DNA from: Devosia lacusdianchii
Lineage (GTDB): Bacteria; Pseudomonadota; Alphaproteobacteria; Rhizobiales; Devosiaceae
Direction: 5' to 3'
Assembly: GCF_022429625.1 (NCBI RefSeq)
Contig: NZ_CP092483.1
Location: 2,914,001-2,978,000, forward strand
DNA length: 64,000 nt
This document shows positions 25,265-35,560 of this stretch, piece after piece (position 1 is the first letter of the stretch; each line of letters begins with the position of its first letter). The notes under the pieces were generated by a model. It made no database searches and was not told the DNA's origin. It worked only from the letters and a program-made list of their open reading frames with translations. A program made the translations under genes and the position numbers.

Positions 25265-26284
25265 ATGAAGTCTGCACTTTTCGCCAGTGCTGCCGTGATC
25301 GCGCTTGCCGCGTTCGGCACATCCGCCGCTTTCGCCCAGTCGCGCGACACCATCCAGATCGCCGGCTCCTCCACCGTTCTGCCTTTCGCTTCGATCGTGG
25401 CCGAAGAATTCGGCGCTGCCTTCCCTGAGTTCAAGACCCCGGTCGTGGGTTCGGGCGGCACTGGCGGCGGCCTCAAGCAGTTCTGCGAGGGCGTCGGCGA
25501 GAACACCATCGACATCGCCAATGCGTCGCGCCAGATCAAGGACAGCGAACTCGAGGCTTGCACCGCCGCTGGCGTGACCGACGTCCGCGAAATCCAGTTC
25601 GGCTTCGACGGCATTGTGTTCGCCTCTGCTGCCACCGGCCCAGACTTCGCCCTGACCCCTGTCCAGGTGTTCAAGGCCATTGCCGCCAAGGTCCCCGTTG
25701 ACGGCGCCATGGTTGACAACCCGTACACCAAGTGGTCCGAAGTCGACGCTTCGCTTCCCGATCAGGCGATCGCCCTGGCCATTCCGGGTTCCAACCACGG
25801 CACCCGTGAAGTGTTCGAGGAAAAGGTCACTCACGCTGGCTGCGAAGAAGCCGGTCTGCCCGAGATGAGCGAAGAAGAACTCGACGCCGCTTGCACCACC
25901 TTCCGTCAGGACGTCGTTGTTGAGATCGCTGGCGACTATACAGAAACGCTCGCTCGCCTGACCTCGAACAAGGACACCGTTGGCGTGTTCGGCCTCAGCT
26001 TCTACGAGCAGAACACCGACACCCTCAAGGTAGCGACCGTAAACGGCGTCGTGCCGTCGGCTGAAGCTGTCGCTGCTGGCGAGTATCCGGTCAGCCGTCC
26101 GCTGTTCTTCTACGTCAAGGGCCAGCATATCGGCGTGGTCCCTGGCATCGAGGAGTTTGTCCAGTTCTTCCTGTCCGAGCAGATGTCGGGCGTCGGTGGC
26201 ACGCTGGAAGCCGCTGGCCTGATCCCGCAGCCGGCCGAAAAGACCGCCGAAGTTCTCGCGGCTTTCGAAGCCGGCGCGCAGTAA
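25265..26284 (+). CDS. pstS: phosphate ABC transporter substrate-binding protein PstS
   Basis: This 339-residue periplasmic protein captures phosphate for the PstCAB importer. A signal peptide with cleavage after AFA is visible at about residue 24. The mature protein begins with IQIAGSSTVLPFASIVAEEF, the PstS phosphate loop, and continues with GSGGTGGGLKQFCEG and DIANASRQIKDSE. Translation starts after AAAGGGAAATTCCC. It is first in the Pho-regulated operon and is separated from pstC by a strong hairpin, which would favour more pstS than membrane-subunit mRNA. Confidence 0.95.
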   Translation: MKSALFASAAVIALAAFGTSAAFAQSRDTIQIAGSSTVLPFASIVAEEFGAAFPEFKTPVVGSGGTGGGLKQFCEGVGENTIDIANASRQIKDSELEACTAAGVTDVREIQFGFDGIVFASAATGPDFALTPVQVFKAIAAKVPVDGAMVDNPYTKWSEVDASLPDQAIALAIPGSNHGTREVFEEKVTHAGCEEAGLPEMSEEELDAACTTFRQDVVVEIAGDYTETLARLTSNKDTVGVFGLSFYEQNTDTLKVATVNGVVPSAEAVAAGEYPVSRPLFFYVKGQHIGVVPGIEEFVQFFLSEQMSGVGGTLEAAGLIPQPAEKTAEVLAAFEAGAQ

Positions 26285-26294
26285 GAACCCCAAC

Positions 26295-26320
26295 GGGCCG
26301 CGCGATCCATCGCGCGGCCC
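26295..26320 (+). repeat. strong hairpin between pstS and pstC
   Basis: A perfect 12-bp inverted repeat, GGGCCGCGCGAT with loop CC. There is no T tract, so it is more likely a 3' mRNA stabiliser or attenuator than a full terminator. This arrangement fits the higher demand for the binding protein than for the permease. Confidence 0.65.
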
Positions 26321-26350
26321 ACCTCATTTCCTCCGCGGGGGCGCGTACCG

Positions 26351-27730
26351 ATGAATTCCCTGATAATTGCCGGCATGCTGCTTGTATTGCTGGGTCTGGC
26401 CTACCAATCCGGCTGGGCCCGTAGCCGCAGTCTGGCGACCGCCAACGGCGTCAAGGTCCATTCCCGCCCGCAATATCACGGCTCCTACGTCGCCATCTGG
26501 ACGCTGGTTCCGACCATCGTCATCGTCATCCTCTGGGCCTGGCTCGGCGATGGCATCACCCACAATTTCATCGTCAGCCAAATCCCCGTAGAAACCGTCC
26601 AGTCGCTCGATCAGGTCGGCCTCAACGCCACCATCGCCCGCATCAAGTCGCTGGCATCGGGCTATGGTGTGGCGGGCGAAGTCCTGCCCTATGAACAGAC
26701 CGCGGGCGATGCGCTGCGCTCGTTCCAGTTCATCACATTTCTGGTTGTCATCGTTGCTGCCGCGGTGGCTGGTGTCGCGGCGCTGCTCTACGCCCGCAGC
26801 CGCATCACCGCCCGCCTCCGGGCCCGTAACGCCGTCGAGCGCGTCATCAATATCGCGCTCCTGGCCTGCTCGGCTGTTGCCATCCTGACCACCGTCGGCA
26901 TCGTCGCCTCGCTGGTCAGCGAGGCCTATAAGTTCTTCACCTTCATCCACCCGATCGATTTCTTCTTTGGCACGGTCTGGAACCCCAGCTTTTCCTCCAC
27001 CGGCGGTGGCGCGCACGGTCAGTATGGCCTGCTTCCGCTCCTCGCCGGCACGCTGATGATTACCCTCATCGCCATGCTGGTGGCCGTGCCGGTCGGCCTG
27101 ATGGCGGCAATCCATCTCAGCCAGTATGCCCACCACAATTTCCGCGCTGTGGCCAAGCCGATCATCGAGATCCTGGCCGGCATTCCCACCATCGTCTTTG
27201 GGTTCTTCGCCCTGGTGACGGTTGGCCCATTCCTGCGTGATGTCGGCGGCTTCATCGGCCTCGATATCAAGGCGACCAGTGCGCTCACCGCGGGCGTGGT
27301 CATGGGCATTATGATCATCCCCTTCGTGTCGTCCCTATCAGACGACATTCTCAATCAGGTACCGCGCACCCTGCGCGATGGCGCCTATGGCCTGGGAGCC
27401 ACCAAGTCCGAGACCATTCGCAACGTGCTGTTGCCCGCGGCTCTCCCCGGCATTGTCGGGGCCTTCCTGCTGGCTGTGAGCCGCGCCGTGGGCGAAACGA
27501 TGATCGTGGTCTTGGCCGCCGGCAACTCGCCGGTCCTGCGTGGCAATCCCTTCGAGCCGGTGGCCACCATCACGGTGTCGATCGTCAACCAGCTGACCGG
27601 CGACTCGGATTTTGCCGGTCCCCAATCGCTGGTGGCCTTTGCTCTGGGTCTGACGCTCTTCGTCATCACCCTCTGCCTCAACGTCTTCGCCCTCTACATC
27701 GTCCGCCGCTTCCGGGAGCAGTACGAATAA
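26351..27730 (+). CDS. pstC: phosphate ABC transporter permease PstC
   Basis: A 459-residue inner-membrane permease. Hydrophobic segments occur at the N-terminus (about 2-20 and 45-65), at about 135-155 and repeatedly from 170 on. The C-terminal half has the binding-protein-dependent permease fold with the ATPase-contact segment ETIRNVLLPAALPGIVGAFL and a VSRAVGETMIV stretch. The N-terminal extension of about 150 residues is longer than in enteric PstC, as commonly seen in Rhizobiales. The stop is 2 nt from pstA. Confidence 0.93.
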   Translation: MNSLIIAGMLLVLLGLAYQSGWARSRSLATANGVKVHSRPQYHGSYVAIWTLVPTIVIVILWAWLGDGITHNFIVSQIPVETVQSLDQVGLNATIARIKSLASGYGVAGEVLPYEQTAGDALRSFQFITFLVVIVAAAVAGVAALLYARSRITARLRARNAVERVINIALLACSAVAILTTVGIVASLVSEAYKFFTFIHPIDFFFGTVWNPSFSSTGGGAHGQYGLLPLLAGTLMITLIAMLVAVPVGLMAAIHLSQYAHHNFRAVAKPIIEILAGIPTIVFGFFALVTVGPFLRDVGGFIGLDIKATSALTAGVVMGIMIIPFVSSLSDDILNQVPRTLRDGAYGLGATKSETIRNVLLPAALPGIVGAFLLAVSRAVGETMIVVLAAGNSPVLRGNPFEPVATITVSIVNQLTGDSDFAGPQSLVAFALGLTLFVITLCLNVFALYIVRRFREQYE

Positions 27731-27732
27731 TC

Positions 27733-29097
27733 ATGACCGATATGCTCTCCACTGACCACCAGGCCTCCATCGAACGCACCAAGCTGATCCGCGCCGGCTT
27801 GCGCAAGCGTCACCTCAGCGAGAATATCTTCAAGAGTCTCGGTCTGGCGGCCATTGTCGTGGCGCTCGGCTTTGTTGCCCTGCTGTTTGTCGACATCGTC
27901 CGCAAGGGGGCCCCGGCCTTCACTCAGTCCAATGTGCATCTGTCGGTAACCTTTGATCCGGCGATCATCGACGTCGAACCCGCCCCGGTCCGTGCCGACG
28001 GCCAGTCCGATGCAGACTTCCAGGCCGCCAACCTCAAGTGGCAACGTGACCTGGCTATGCTCAACTGGAACAAGGTTATCGAAGCCAGCCTGCGCGCTGC
28101 AGCGCCGGCCGGCTTCGAGATCGACTCCAAGGACCTGTTGGCCATCGCTGAAACCGATGCCCGCCACCAGGTTCGGGCGCAGTTTGTCGCCGATCCGTCC
28201 CTGCTGGGCAAGACTGTTGAAGTCGATGTCCTCGCGTCGGCCAATGCACAAAACTGGATCAAGGGAAACATCGATCGTTCGCTGGGCGATGCCCAGCAGC
28301 AACTCTCCGCCCCGGCTCGAGCGCTGATCGACGAAATGGTCGCCACCGGGGCCATCACCAACGGCTTCGCATGGTCCATCTTCACCAACGTCGATAGCCG
28401 ATCTGCCCCAGCCTCCGCTGGCCTGCTCGGCGCCTTTGTGGGCACCTTGTGGATGATGCTGATCGTCATCGTGCTTGCCGTACCGATCGGGGTGGCCGCA
28501 GCGGTCTATCTCGAAGAGTTCGCGCCAAAGTCGCGCCTCACCGATCTGATCGAGGTCAACATCAACAACCTTGCCGCGGTGCCCTCGATCGTGTTCGGTC
28601 TCCTCGGCGCGGCTGCCTTCATCAACTACATGCACCTGCCCATCTCCGCCCCGCTGGTCGGCGGCCTGGTGCTGACCCTGATGACGCTGCCCACCATCAT
28701 TATCGCTACCCGTGGCGCCCTGCTTGGCGTCTCCCCAGCGCTCCGCCAGGCCGCCCTCGGCATGGGTGCATCCAAGACGCAGATGGTGTTCCACCATGTG
28801 CTGCCGGTCACCTTCCCATCGATCCTGACGGCAACCATCCTGGGCGTGGCCCACGCGCTCGGCGAAACCGCCCCGCTGCTGCTCATCGGCATGAAGGCCT
28901 TTGTGGCCGCTGTCCCGGCGACGCCGCTCGACCAGGCCACCGCCTTGCCAGTCCAGATTTATCTCTGGCAGGGCAACGAAAACCGCAATTTCTTCGAACC
29001 CCGCACCGCCGCCGCCATCATGGTCCTCCTCCTCGTGATGATCATGCTCAACGGCGTCGCCATCTACCTGCGCTCGCGCCTCGAAAAGCGCGCCTAG
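27733..29097 (+). CDS. pstA: phosphate ABC transporter permease PstA
   Basis: A 454-residue partner permease to PstC. One N-terminal helix (about 35-55) is followed by a long soluble insert of about 170 residues, probably periplasmic. The permease core then has helices and the ATPase-contact segment [20 protein letters not shown] plus [14 protein letters not shown]. The extended N-terminal soluble region is longer than in E. coli PstA but usual for the rhizobial type. Start is 2 nt after pstC. Confidence 0.93.
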   Translation: MTDMLSTDHQASIERTKLIRAGLRKRHLSENIFKSLGLAAIVVALGFVALLFVDIVRKGAPAFTQSNVHLSVTFDPAIIDVEPAPVRADGQSDADFQAANLKWQRDLAMLNWNKVIEASLRAAAPAGFEIDSKDLLAIAETDARHQVRAQFVADPSLLGKTVEVDVLASANAQNWIKGNIDRSLGDAQQQLSAPARALIDEMVATGAITNGFAWSIFTNVDSRSAPASAGLLGAFVGTLWMMLIVIVLAVPIGVAAAVYLEEFAPKSRLTDLIEVNINNLAAVPSIVFGLLGAAAFINYMHLPISAPLVGGLVLTLMTLPTIIIATRGALLGVSPALRQAALGMGASKTQMVFHHVLPVTFPSILTATILGVAHALGETAPLLLIGMKAFVAAVPATPLDQATALPVQIYLWQGNENRNFFEPRTAAAIMVLLLVMIMLNGVAIYLRSRLEKRA

Positions 29098-29113
29098 GAC
29101 AAGGACACGCCAA

Positions 29114-29950
29114 ATGGATATGGTCGCCGGCAAGGTTAAGATGACCCAGCAATCAGTGAACACCACCATGAATCCCACCGACATGCTCGACCGCCAGATC
29201 CGGCTCACCGCCCGCGATGTCACCGTCCACTACGGTGCCAAGCAGGCCCTGCACGGCATCTCGATCGACATTCCCGATCGCGCCGTCACTTCCTTCATCG
29301 GACCCTCGGGTTGTGGCAAGTCCACCTTCCTGCGCTGCATCAACCGCATGAATGACACTATTGAAGGCGCCAGGGTCGGCGGCACTATCAAGCTCGACGG
29401 CGAGGATATCTATGATCCCGCCCTCGACGTCGTCGAGCTGCGCGCCCGCATCGGCATGGTGTTCCAGAAGCCCAATCCCTTCCCCAAGTCGATCTACGAG
29501 AACGTTGCCTATGGCCCGAAAATCCACGGCCTGGCTCGTTCCAAGACCGATCTGGACGAGATCGTCGTGTCCTCGCTCCGCAAGGCCGGCCTCTTCGAGG
29601 AGGTCAAGGATCGCCTCAACGAAGCCGGCACCGGCCTCTCCGGCGGCCAGCAGCAGCGCCTCTGCATCGCCCGCGCCATCGCCGTCGGTCCCGAAGTCAT
29701 CCTGATGGACGAGCCCTGCTCGGCCCTCGACCCGATCGCGACCGCCATCATCGAGGAACTCATCGACGAACTGCGCGAGAACTACACCATCGTCATCGTG
29801 ACTCACTCCATGCAGCAGGCTGCCCGTGTGTCGCAAAAGACGGCCTTCTTCCACCTGGGCAATCTGATCGAGGAAGGCGTCACCGAAGACATCTTCACCA
29901 ACCCGGTCAACAAGCAGACCCAGGACTACATCATGGGCCGCATCGGCTAA
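29114..29950 (+). CDS. pstB: phosphate ABC transporter ATP-binding protein PstB
   Basis: The 278-residue ATPase drives phosphate import. It has Walker [10 protein letters not shown] (about 65-73), the ABC signature [17 protein letters not shown], Walker [14 protein letters not shown], and the switch His in [14 protein letters not shown]. An N-terminal stretch of about 25 residues precedes the domain; internal ATGs at 29141 or 29168 could be the true start. It sits 16 bp after pstA and 14 bp before phoU. Confidence 0.95.
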   Translation: MDMVAGKVKMTQQSVNTTMNPTDMLDRQIRLTARDVTVHYGAKQALHGISIDIPDRAVTSFIGPSGCGKSTFLRCINRMNDTIEGARVGGTIKLDGEDIYDPALDVVELRARIGMVFQKPNPFPKSIYENVAYGPKIHGLARSKTDLDEIVVSSLRKAGLFEEVKDRLNEAGTGLSGGQQQRLCIARAIAVGPEVILMDEPCSALDPIATAIIEELIDELRENYTIVIVTHSMQQAARVSQKTAFFHLGNLIEEGVTEDIFTNPVNKQTQDYIMGRIG

Positions 29951-29964
29951 GGCGAGGAATCACA

Positions 29965-30666
29965 ATGGCTACCGAACACATCGTTTCGTCCTACAATGAC
30001 GAGCTTGTTGCTCTCGCCCAGACCATCGCCGAAATGGGCGGGCAGGTCGAAGTCGCGATCGAGAACGGCACCAAATCCCTGCTCAAGCTCGACCGCGAGC
30101 TGGCCGACGTCACGATCATTGCCGACCAGCGGATCGACGACATGCAGCGCAAGATCGATGACATGGCCGTCTCGATGATCGCCCGCCGCCAGCCCATGGC
30201 GTCGGATCTGCGCGCCATCATCACCGCCATCCACGTCGCTTCCGATCTGGAACGCGTCGGCGACATGGCCAAGCAACTGGCGCGCCGCTCGCTCAAGCTC
30301 GAGGGCATGAGCCTGCAACCCACCTTCTACAACGGCGTCAAGAACATGACGGCGCTGGTGCTGCGGCAGATCAAGGAAGCGCTGGATGCCTATTCCAACC
30401 GCGATTCCGCCGCCGCTATCGAAGTGTGCAACCGCGACGACGAAGTCGATGCCATGCACACCTCGCTGTTCCGCGAACTCCTCACCTACATGATGGAAGA
30501 TCCGCGCAACATCACGCCCTGCACGCATCTGCTGTTCTGCGCCAAGAGCCTCGAACGCATCGGCGACCACGCCACCAACATCGCCGAGCGCGCCTACTAC
30601 TTGCAGACCGGCAAGCAGCTCACCGCCGACGTGCAGGAGCTGCACCGAACCCAGATCAAGGCCTAA
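29965..30666 (+). CDS. phoU: phosphate signalling protein PhoU
   Basis: A 233-residue all-helical cytoplasmic protein with two PhoU repeats. They carry the metal-binding patterns DDMQRKIDD and DDEVDAMH plus the ERVGDMAK and ERIGDHATNIAE motifs. PhoU links the state of the Pst importer to the PhoR/PhoB two-component system and dampens phosphate uptake. It follows pstB by 14 bp with a GAGGA ribosome site. Confidence 0.95.
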   Translation: MATEHIVSSYNDELVALAQTIAEMGGQVEVAIENGTKSLLKLDRELADVTIIADQRIDDMQRKIDDMAVSMIARRQPMASDLRAIITAIHVASDLERVGDMAKQLARRSLKLEGMSLQPTFYNGVKNMTALVLRQIKEALDAYSNRDSAAAIEVCNRDDEVDAMHTSLFRELLTYMMEDPRNITPCTHLLFCAKSLERIGDHATNIAERAYYLQTGKQLTADVQELHRTQIKA

Positions 30667-30706
30667 GCCGCAAGAAGCGCTGAAGCCTCCCAACCACCGG
30701 CCCATA

Positions 30707-30741
30707 CCTCCCCCTTGATGGGGGAGGCTAGGAGGGGGTGG
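30707..30741. repeat. G/C-rich intergenic palindrome (family A)
   Basis: CCTCCCCC-TTGAT-GGGGGAGG, an 8-bp stem, followed by a CTAGGAGGGGGTGG tail, between phoU and phoB. A closely related copy lies at 31630-31662. Such elements are scattered through Hyphomicrobiales genomes. Confidence 0.6.
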
Positions 30742-30788
30742 AGCCACACGCACCGACGTGGTGCCAAGAGACCCGACGGGAGCCACCC

Positions 30789-31490
30789 ATGCCCGCGACC
30801 ATCCTCGTCGTTGAAGACGAAGGCGATATCGCCATCCTGCTGCGCTACAACCTCGAAGCCGAGGGCTTCCGCGTCGTCACCGCCGAAACCGGCGACGAGG
30901 CCCAGCACGCCATCCAGGAGAAGCTGCCCGATCTGATCCTGCTCGACTGGATGCTGCCGGAAATCTCGGGCATCGAACTCTGCCGCCGCCTGCGCGCCCG
31001 CGAGGAAACGGCCCGCGTGCCGATCATCATGCTCACCGCCCGCGGCGAGGAAGAAGAGCGCGTTCGTGGTCTTGCCACCGGCGCCGACGACTATGTGGTG
31101 AAGCCCTTCTCGGTGCCCGAACTGGTCGCCCGCATCCACGCCCTGCTCCGCCGTGCCAACCCGAACCTGGTCACCGCTGCCCTCAAGGTCGGCGACCTGG
31201 AGCTCGACCGCACCACCCACCGCGTACGCCGCGCCAACCGCGACGTCCACCTCGGCCCCACCGAATACCGCCTGCTCGAATATCTGATGCGCCATCCGGG
31301 CCGGGTATACTCCCGCGAACAACTGCTCGATGGCGTCTGGGGTAACGACGTTTACGTCGATGAGCGCACCGTCGACGTCCATATCGGCCGCCTGCGCCGC
31401 GCCATCAACCGCGGCCGCGAATCCGACCCCATCCGCACCGTCCGTGGCGCCGGCTACGCCTTCGACGAGAGATTTGCCCAGGTGGCTTGA
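30789..31490 (+). CDS. phoB: phosphate regulon response regulator PhoB
   Basis: A 233-residue OmpR/PhoB-type response regulator. The receiver domain (1-120) has the acidic pair at 10-11, phospho-acceptor Asp53 in LLDWMLPEISG and Lys in VVKPFS. The C-terminal winged helix (about 135-230) includes GPTEYRLLEYLMRHPGRVYS and VDVHIGRLRRAIN. It binds Pho boxes such as that at 25125. The ATG at 30789 has GGAG upstream. No phoR kinase gene is present in this window, although phoR is often linked in related genomes. Confidence 0.94.
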   Translation: MPATILVVEDEGDIAILLRYNLEAEGFRVVTAETGDEAQHAIQEKLPDLILLDWMLPEISGIELCRRLRAREETARVPIIMLTARGEEEERVRGLATGADDYVVKPFSVPELVARIHALLRRANPNLVTAALKVGDLELDRTTHRVRRANRDVHLGPTEYRLLEYLMRHPGRVYSREQLLDGVWGNDVYVDERTVDVHIGRLRRAINRGRESDPIRTVRGAGYAFDERFAQVA

Positions 31491-31549
31491 GCCCCTTGGG
31501 CTTGCTGCTCTCACGGTGCCGTGCGGACGCGCAACCGATCCCCCATGGA

Positions 31550-31578
31550 CCTCATCCTGAGCCTGTCGAAGGACGAGG
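31550..31578. repeat. alphaproteobacterial intergenic palindrome (CCTCATCCT type)
   Basis: CCTCATCCT and AGGACGAGG arms frame GAGCCTGTCGA. This 29-bp element is a very common intergenic repeat of Alphaproteobacteria, recognised from memory. It is at the end of the pst-pho block and may act in mRNA termination. Confidence 0.65.
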
Positions 31579-31629
31579 TCGCGGCCACGGCTTGCCGGGG
31601 GCCCAATGACGCGTCATCCACCAGCGCAG

Positions 31630-31662
31630 CCCCTCCCCCTATCGGGAGGCTGGGAGGGGGCG
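31630..31662. repeat. G/C-rich intergenic palindrome (family A, second copy)
   Basis: CCCCTCCCCCTATCGGGAGG with a GCTGGGAGGGGG tail, similar in sequence and layout to 30707-30741. It lies between the convergent phoB and btuD genes. Confidence 0.55.
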
Positions 31663-31679
31663 TTCAACAAAGACACCCC

Positions 31680-32437
<758 letters not shown>

Positions 32438-32441
<4 letters not shown>

Positions 32442-33517
32442 GCCGCCTCCCGCTTGCGGCGCTGCGTCGCCAGCATCCAGATAAAGAACGGCCCGCCCAG
32501 CAACGCCGTGATCACGCCCACCGGCAATTCCACCGGAGCAAAGGCCATGCGGGCGATCACGTCGACCCAGATCAGGAAGATCGCGCCCACCAGCACCGCC
32601 ACCGGCACCACCCGGCGGTGATCGCTGCCGACGAGCATGCGCACCACATGCGGAATGACCAGGCCGACAAAGCCGATCGCCCCGCTCACCGCTACCATCA
32701 CGCCCGTCAGCAGCGACAGCACCACGAACAGCACCAGGCGCAACTGGCCGACATCGACGCCCAGCGTCCGCGCCGTCTCGTCGCCAACCAGCAGCGCATT
32801 GAGCGCCCGCCCGTTGACCGCCAGGTAGATCGTGCCGATCAGCAGCGCCGCGCCAGGCAGTCCCAGGTCGCTCCAGGCGGCTCCACCCAGGCTGCCCAGC
32901 AGCCATTCCATGGCGTTGCGCGCCAGCTCGCGATTTTCCGAGGTCAGCACGATCAGGCTTGTCAGCCCCGACAGCGAATAGCCGCAGGCCATGCCGGCCA
33001 GCACCAGCCGCAATGGCGACATCTGCCCCCCGGCGATCGCCACCAGGAACACCAGCACGAACGATACCAGCGCGCCGGCAAACGCCCCCGCCGGCACGGC
33101 ATAAAGTCCAAGTCCGGCCAATGCCCCGGTGCCCAGCACCAGCACAGCGCCCACCGAGGCCCCCGATGAAATGCCCAGCACATAAGGGTCGGCCAACGGA
33201 TTGCGCACCACCGCCTGCATGGCCACGCCCACGGCCGCGAGCCCACCGCCGACGAGCGCTGCCAGCAGCACGCGCGGCAGTCGCAGCGTCCAGACGATGC
33301 CCTCCTCGGCCGCCGTCCAGTCGCCGGCCGCGCCGGTGATCTTGGCCAGGGTGATACGCCACACCAGGCTGGCGTCCAGCGGCACCGGGCCGATGGTCAC
33401 CGCCAGCGTCAGCGATAGCGCCAGCGCCAACCCAAGGGCCGCAACGATGAGCGCCACCGGCAGCGCCCGCAAATGCTCCCGCCAGCCGGCGGGAGCATTG
33501 AGTGTGTCCGTGGTCAC
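32438..33517 (-). CDS. btuC: cobalamin-type ABC transporter permease (FecCD/BtuC family)
   Basis: A 359-residue integral membrane protein with about nine to ten hydrophobic helices. Family motifs include PRVLLAALVGGGLAAVGVAMQ, cut here at 20 residues, RNPLADPYVLGISSGASVGA and GFVGLVIPHVVRMLVGSDHR. It starts with GTG at 33517, overlapping the binding-protein stop by 4 nt (GTGA), and overlaps the ATPase gene by 4 nt. The substrate is inferred from the upstream riboswitch. Confidence 0.87.
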
Positions 33518-34461
33518 GGGAACAGTTCCGGATAGAATCCGGCCGCCAGCGTCCGCACTGCCTCGGGGTTGCGCACGCCCTCGAAGGCCGAAGGCAGCGG
33601 CAGCACCACGAAGCGGTCGTTCTGCACGGCCGGCACACTGGCCAGGGCCGGATTGGCCTTGAGCAGCGCAATCTTGTCGGCGGCGCTCACCTGGCCATAG
33701 TCGTTGATCACAATCACCTCGGGCGCCCGCGCCACGGCTTCTTCCCAGCTCACATTGGCCCAGGTTTCGTCCACGTCGGCGAACACGTTGACGCCGCCGG
33801 CCAGTTCGATCAGGTGCGTCTGCAATGCCTTGCCTGTCGTGTAGATGGCGTCGGTGCCGCTGTCATAGACCATGACCGTCACTGGCGCGACGCCGGCCGC
33901 CTTCACCGTGTCCTGCACCGCGCCGATGTCGGCCTTGATGCTCTCGATCAGCGCATTGGCCTTGGGCTGGATGTCGAAGATCTGCCCCAGCTTGGCAATG
34001 TCCTCATAGACCACGTCCATGGTCGCGCCCTTGATCAGCGTACCGGTCACCGCATAGGCGTTGATGCCAAGCTCGCCGAGCTTTTCCACCGGCGCCACCG
34101 CCGTGTCGCGATAGGCGCTGAGGCGGCCGAAGGTGAAGTCGGCATTGGTGCCCAGCACCACTTCCAGCGATGGCGACCCGGTGCCATCGGACAGGATCGG
34201 GATGGCATCGTACTCGGCCTTGAGGCTGTCGAGCACCGGGTGGTTCATATAGGCGGTGCCGACCATTTTGGGCGCCAGGCCCAGCGCCAGCGCCAGCTCG
34301 GTGGTATGCCCGTTGAGCGTCACCATCCGCTCCGGCGCCTGCTCGAATACCAGCGTGGTTTCGCCATTCTGGATGGTCAGCGGGTAGCTGGTCTGCTGCG
34401 CCAATACCGGCGCCGAAACGGCCAGCAACAGGCCGGCCGCAAACAGGGTCGTCAACTTCAT
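33514..34461 (-). CDS. btuF: cobalamin-type ABC transporter substrate-binding protein (BtuF-like)
   Basis: A 315-residue periplasmic binding protein of the helical-backbone type. The signal peptide is MKLTTLFAAGLLLAVSAPVL with cleavage near AQQ. Binding-domain features are PERMVTLNGHTTELALALGL, ADFTFGRLSAY and APEVIVINDYGQ. I start it at the ATG at 34461, which overlaps the upstream stop as ATGA and is followed at once by the signal peptide. The longer frame from 34674 is a shadow. It is the second gene of the riboswitch operon. Confidence 0.85.
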   Translation of the reverse strand: MKLTTLFAAGLLLAVSAPVLAQQTSYPLTIQNGETTLVFEQAPERMVTLNGHTTELALALGLAPKMVGTAYMNHPVLDSLKAEYDAIPILSDGTGSPSLEVVLGTNADFTFGRLSAYRDTAVAPVEKLGELGINAYAVTGTLIKGATMDVVYEDIAKLGQIFDIQPKANALIESIKADIGAVQDTVKAAGVAPVTVMVYDSGTDAIYTTGKALQTHLIELAGGVNVFADVDETWANVSWEEAVARAPEVIVINDYGQVSAADKIALLKANPALASVPAVQNDRFVVLPLPSAFEGVRNPEAVRTLAAGFYPELFP

Positions 34462-35216
34462 GGGGTCTCTCCAGATGAAAGGGATGGGGTGTCCAGCGGC
34501 GCAACATGCTGGACGATCAGGTCGGGCAGCGCCTCGCCGGCGCCGATGACGGTGGTGACGAAGCGCTCCACCGCCGCGCGGTCGAGCAGGCGGTACCATT
34601 CGCCGCGCGGATAGGCGGCCAGCAGTGGCCCCTGGCTGCACGGGTAGAGGCAGCCGGTCGTCGCCACCAGGCACTCCTTGCTGAGGCCGGCAGCGGTCAG
34701 TGCTTCAGTGAGCGCAATCTTGAGATTGGGAGCGCCGCGGAAATGGCAGCGCGGCCCGGTGCAGACCAGCAGGTGGTGCTTGAAGGGCGGCGCCTTGTTC
34801 CAGCCCGGCTTGCCCAGGCTCGGCTTCTGGTCGGTGATCGCCACCGCACCGTCGGTCCGGTCCACAGCGGCCTGTGCCATGCGTCCAAGCATATCGGCGT
34901 CGATCAGATCGTCATCGCCCAGCAGCAACTCGACGCCGTCACCGCGCTCGGCCTTCCAATGCGCCAGCACACCTGGAATCCAGGCCGCCAGGCTCTGCGA
35001 AAACGGCAACCCCAGCAGTTGCACCAGTATGCGCCCATGACCCTCATCGGCCAGCTCATCCAGCACCATGCCCAGATGCGGGCCGGTGCCCTCCAGCCGC
35101 ACCAGCCGCGCCGGCACAGGCGATGCCGCGAGCAGGCCTTCAGCCAGCGCCGCCTGTCGGCCGGCACTCAGATATTGCTGGGATATGCAGAAGACTATTG
35201 CGTCAGGTCGAGCCAT
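34458..35216 (-). CDS. CbiX-like / thioredoxin-like [2Fe-2S] protein, first gene of the cobalamin operon
   Basis: The protein has 252 residues. The N-terminal half resembles CbiX/sirohydrochlorin chelatase-like proteins. The C-terminal half is a thioredoxin-like ferredoxin with four cysteines C152, C157, C189 and C193 (VCTGPRCHFRG and TTGCLYPCSQGP). Such fused proteins are often found under cobalamin riboswitches in Alphaproteobacteria. A role in cobalt insertion, or reduction of the cobalt centre, is plausible. The translation start is masked by a hairpin that contains its ribosome site (35221-35241). Confidence 0.75.
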   Translation of the reverse strand: MARPDAIVFCISQQYLSAGRQAALAEGLLAASPVPARLVRLEGTGPHLGMVLDELADEGHGRILVQLLGLPFSQSLAAWIPGVLAHWKAERGDGVELLLGDDDLIDADMLGRMAQAAVDRTDGAVAITDQKPSLGKPGWNKAPPFKHHLLVCTGPRCHFRGAPNLKIALTEALTAAGLSKECLVATTGCLYPCSQGPLLAAYPRGEWYRLLDRAAVERFVTTVIGAGEALPDLIVQHVAPLDTPSLSSGETP

Positions 35217-35220
35217 CTCG

Positions 35221-35241
35221 CCTTCTCCATAAGGGAGAAGG
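35221..35241 (-). promoter_or_regulatory. ribosome-site-sequestering hairpin of the cobalamin riboswitch operon
   Basis: On the minus strand CCTTCTCC-CTTAT-GGAGAAGG forms a perfect 8-bp stem. Its 3' arm carries the GGAG-AAGG ribosome-binding sequence, ending 4 nt before the ATG at 35216. This is what a translational off-switch driven by the upstream riboswitch would use. Confidence 0.65.
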
Positions 35242-35324
35242 CCAATTCATCGACCGTGCCACGAAATTCGTGCCAGGTTCCAATCGCGCCCCCTGCCGGG
35301 GCACCTCGCCCGGCTACTTGGTCT

Positions 35325-35515
35325 TGCGCTCTGGCAGGTCTCCTGGCTCGCGGCTCTGGCGCTATCCGCAGCCTTCCCGGTCCCGGTGGACCAGTGGCAT
35401 GCGCACGGATGGCTCGCCGCTTACAGTTGCGAGGGCAGCCACGGTATTGGCCCCTGATGGGTAATCCGCACCGTGTTCCCTTTTAATCCGCGCGTCCTGG
35501 CGGAACCGAAAGCGC
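35325..35515 (-). promoter_or_regulatory. cobalamin riboswitch
   Basis: On the minus strand the conserved parts occur in order: AAAAGGGAA (35484-35476), a variable stem, the B12 box GCTGCCCTCGCAACTGTAA (35439-35421), and CAGGAGACCTGCC near 35345-35332. Outer limits are approximate. It should lower expression of the downstream CbiX-like/btuFCD operon when cobalamin is plentiful. The coding start is about 110 nt beyond the aptamer. Confidence 0.93.
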
Positions 35516-35560
35516 GTCACTGGTAGCCGATCGCTTTTCCCCTCGCAAGAGGGCCGTCGG

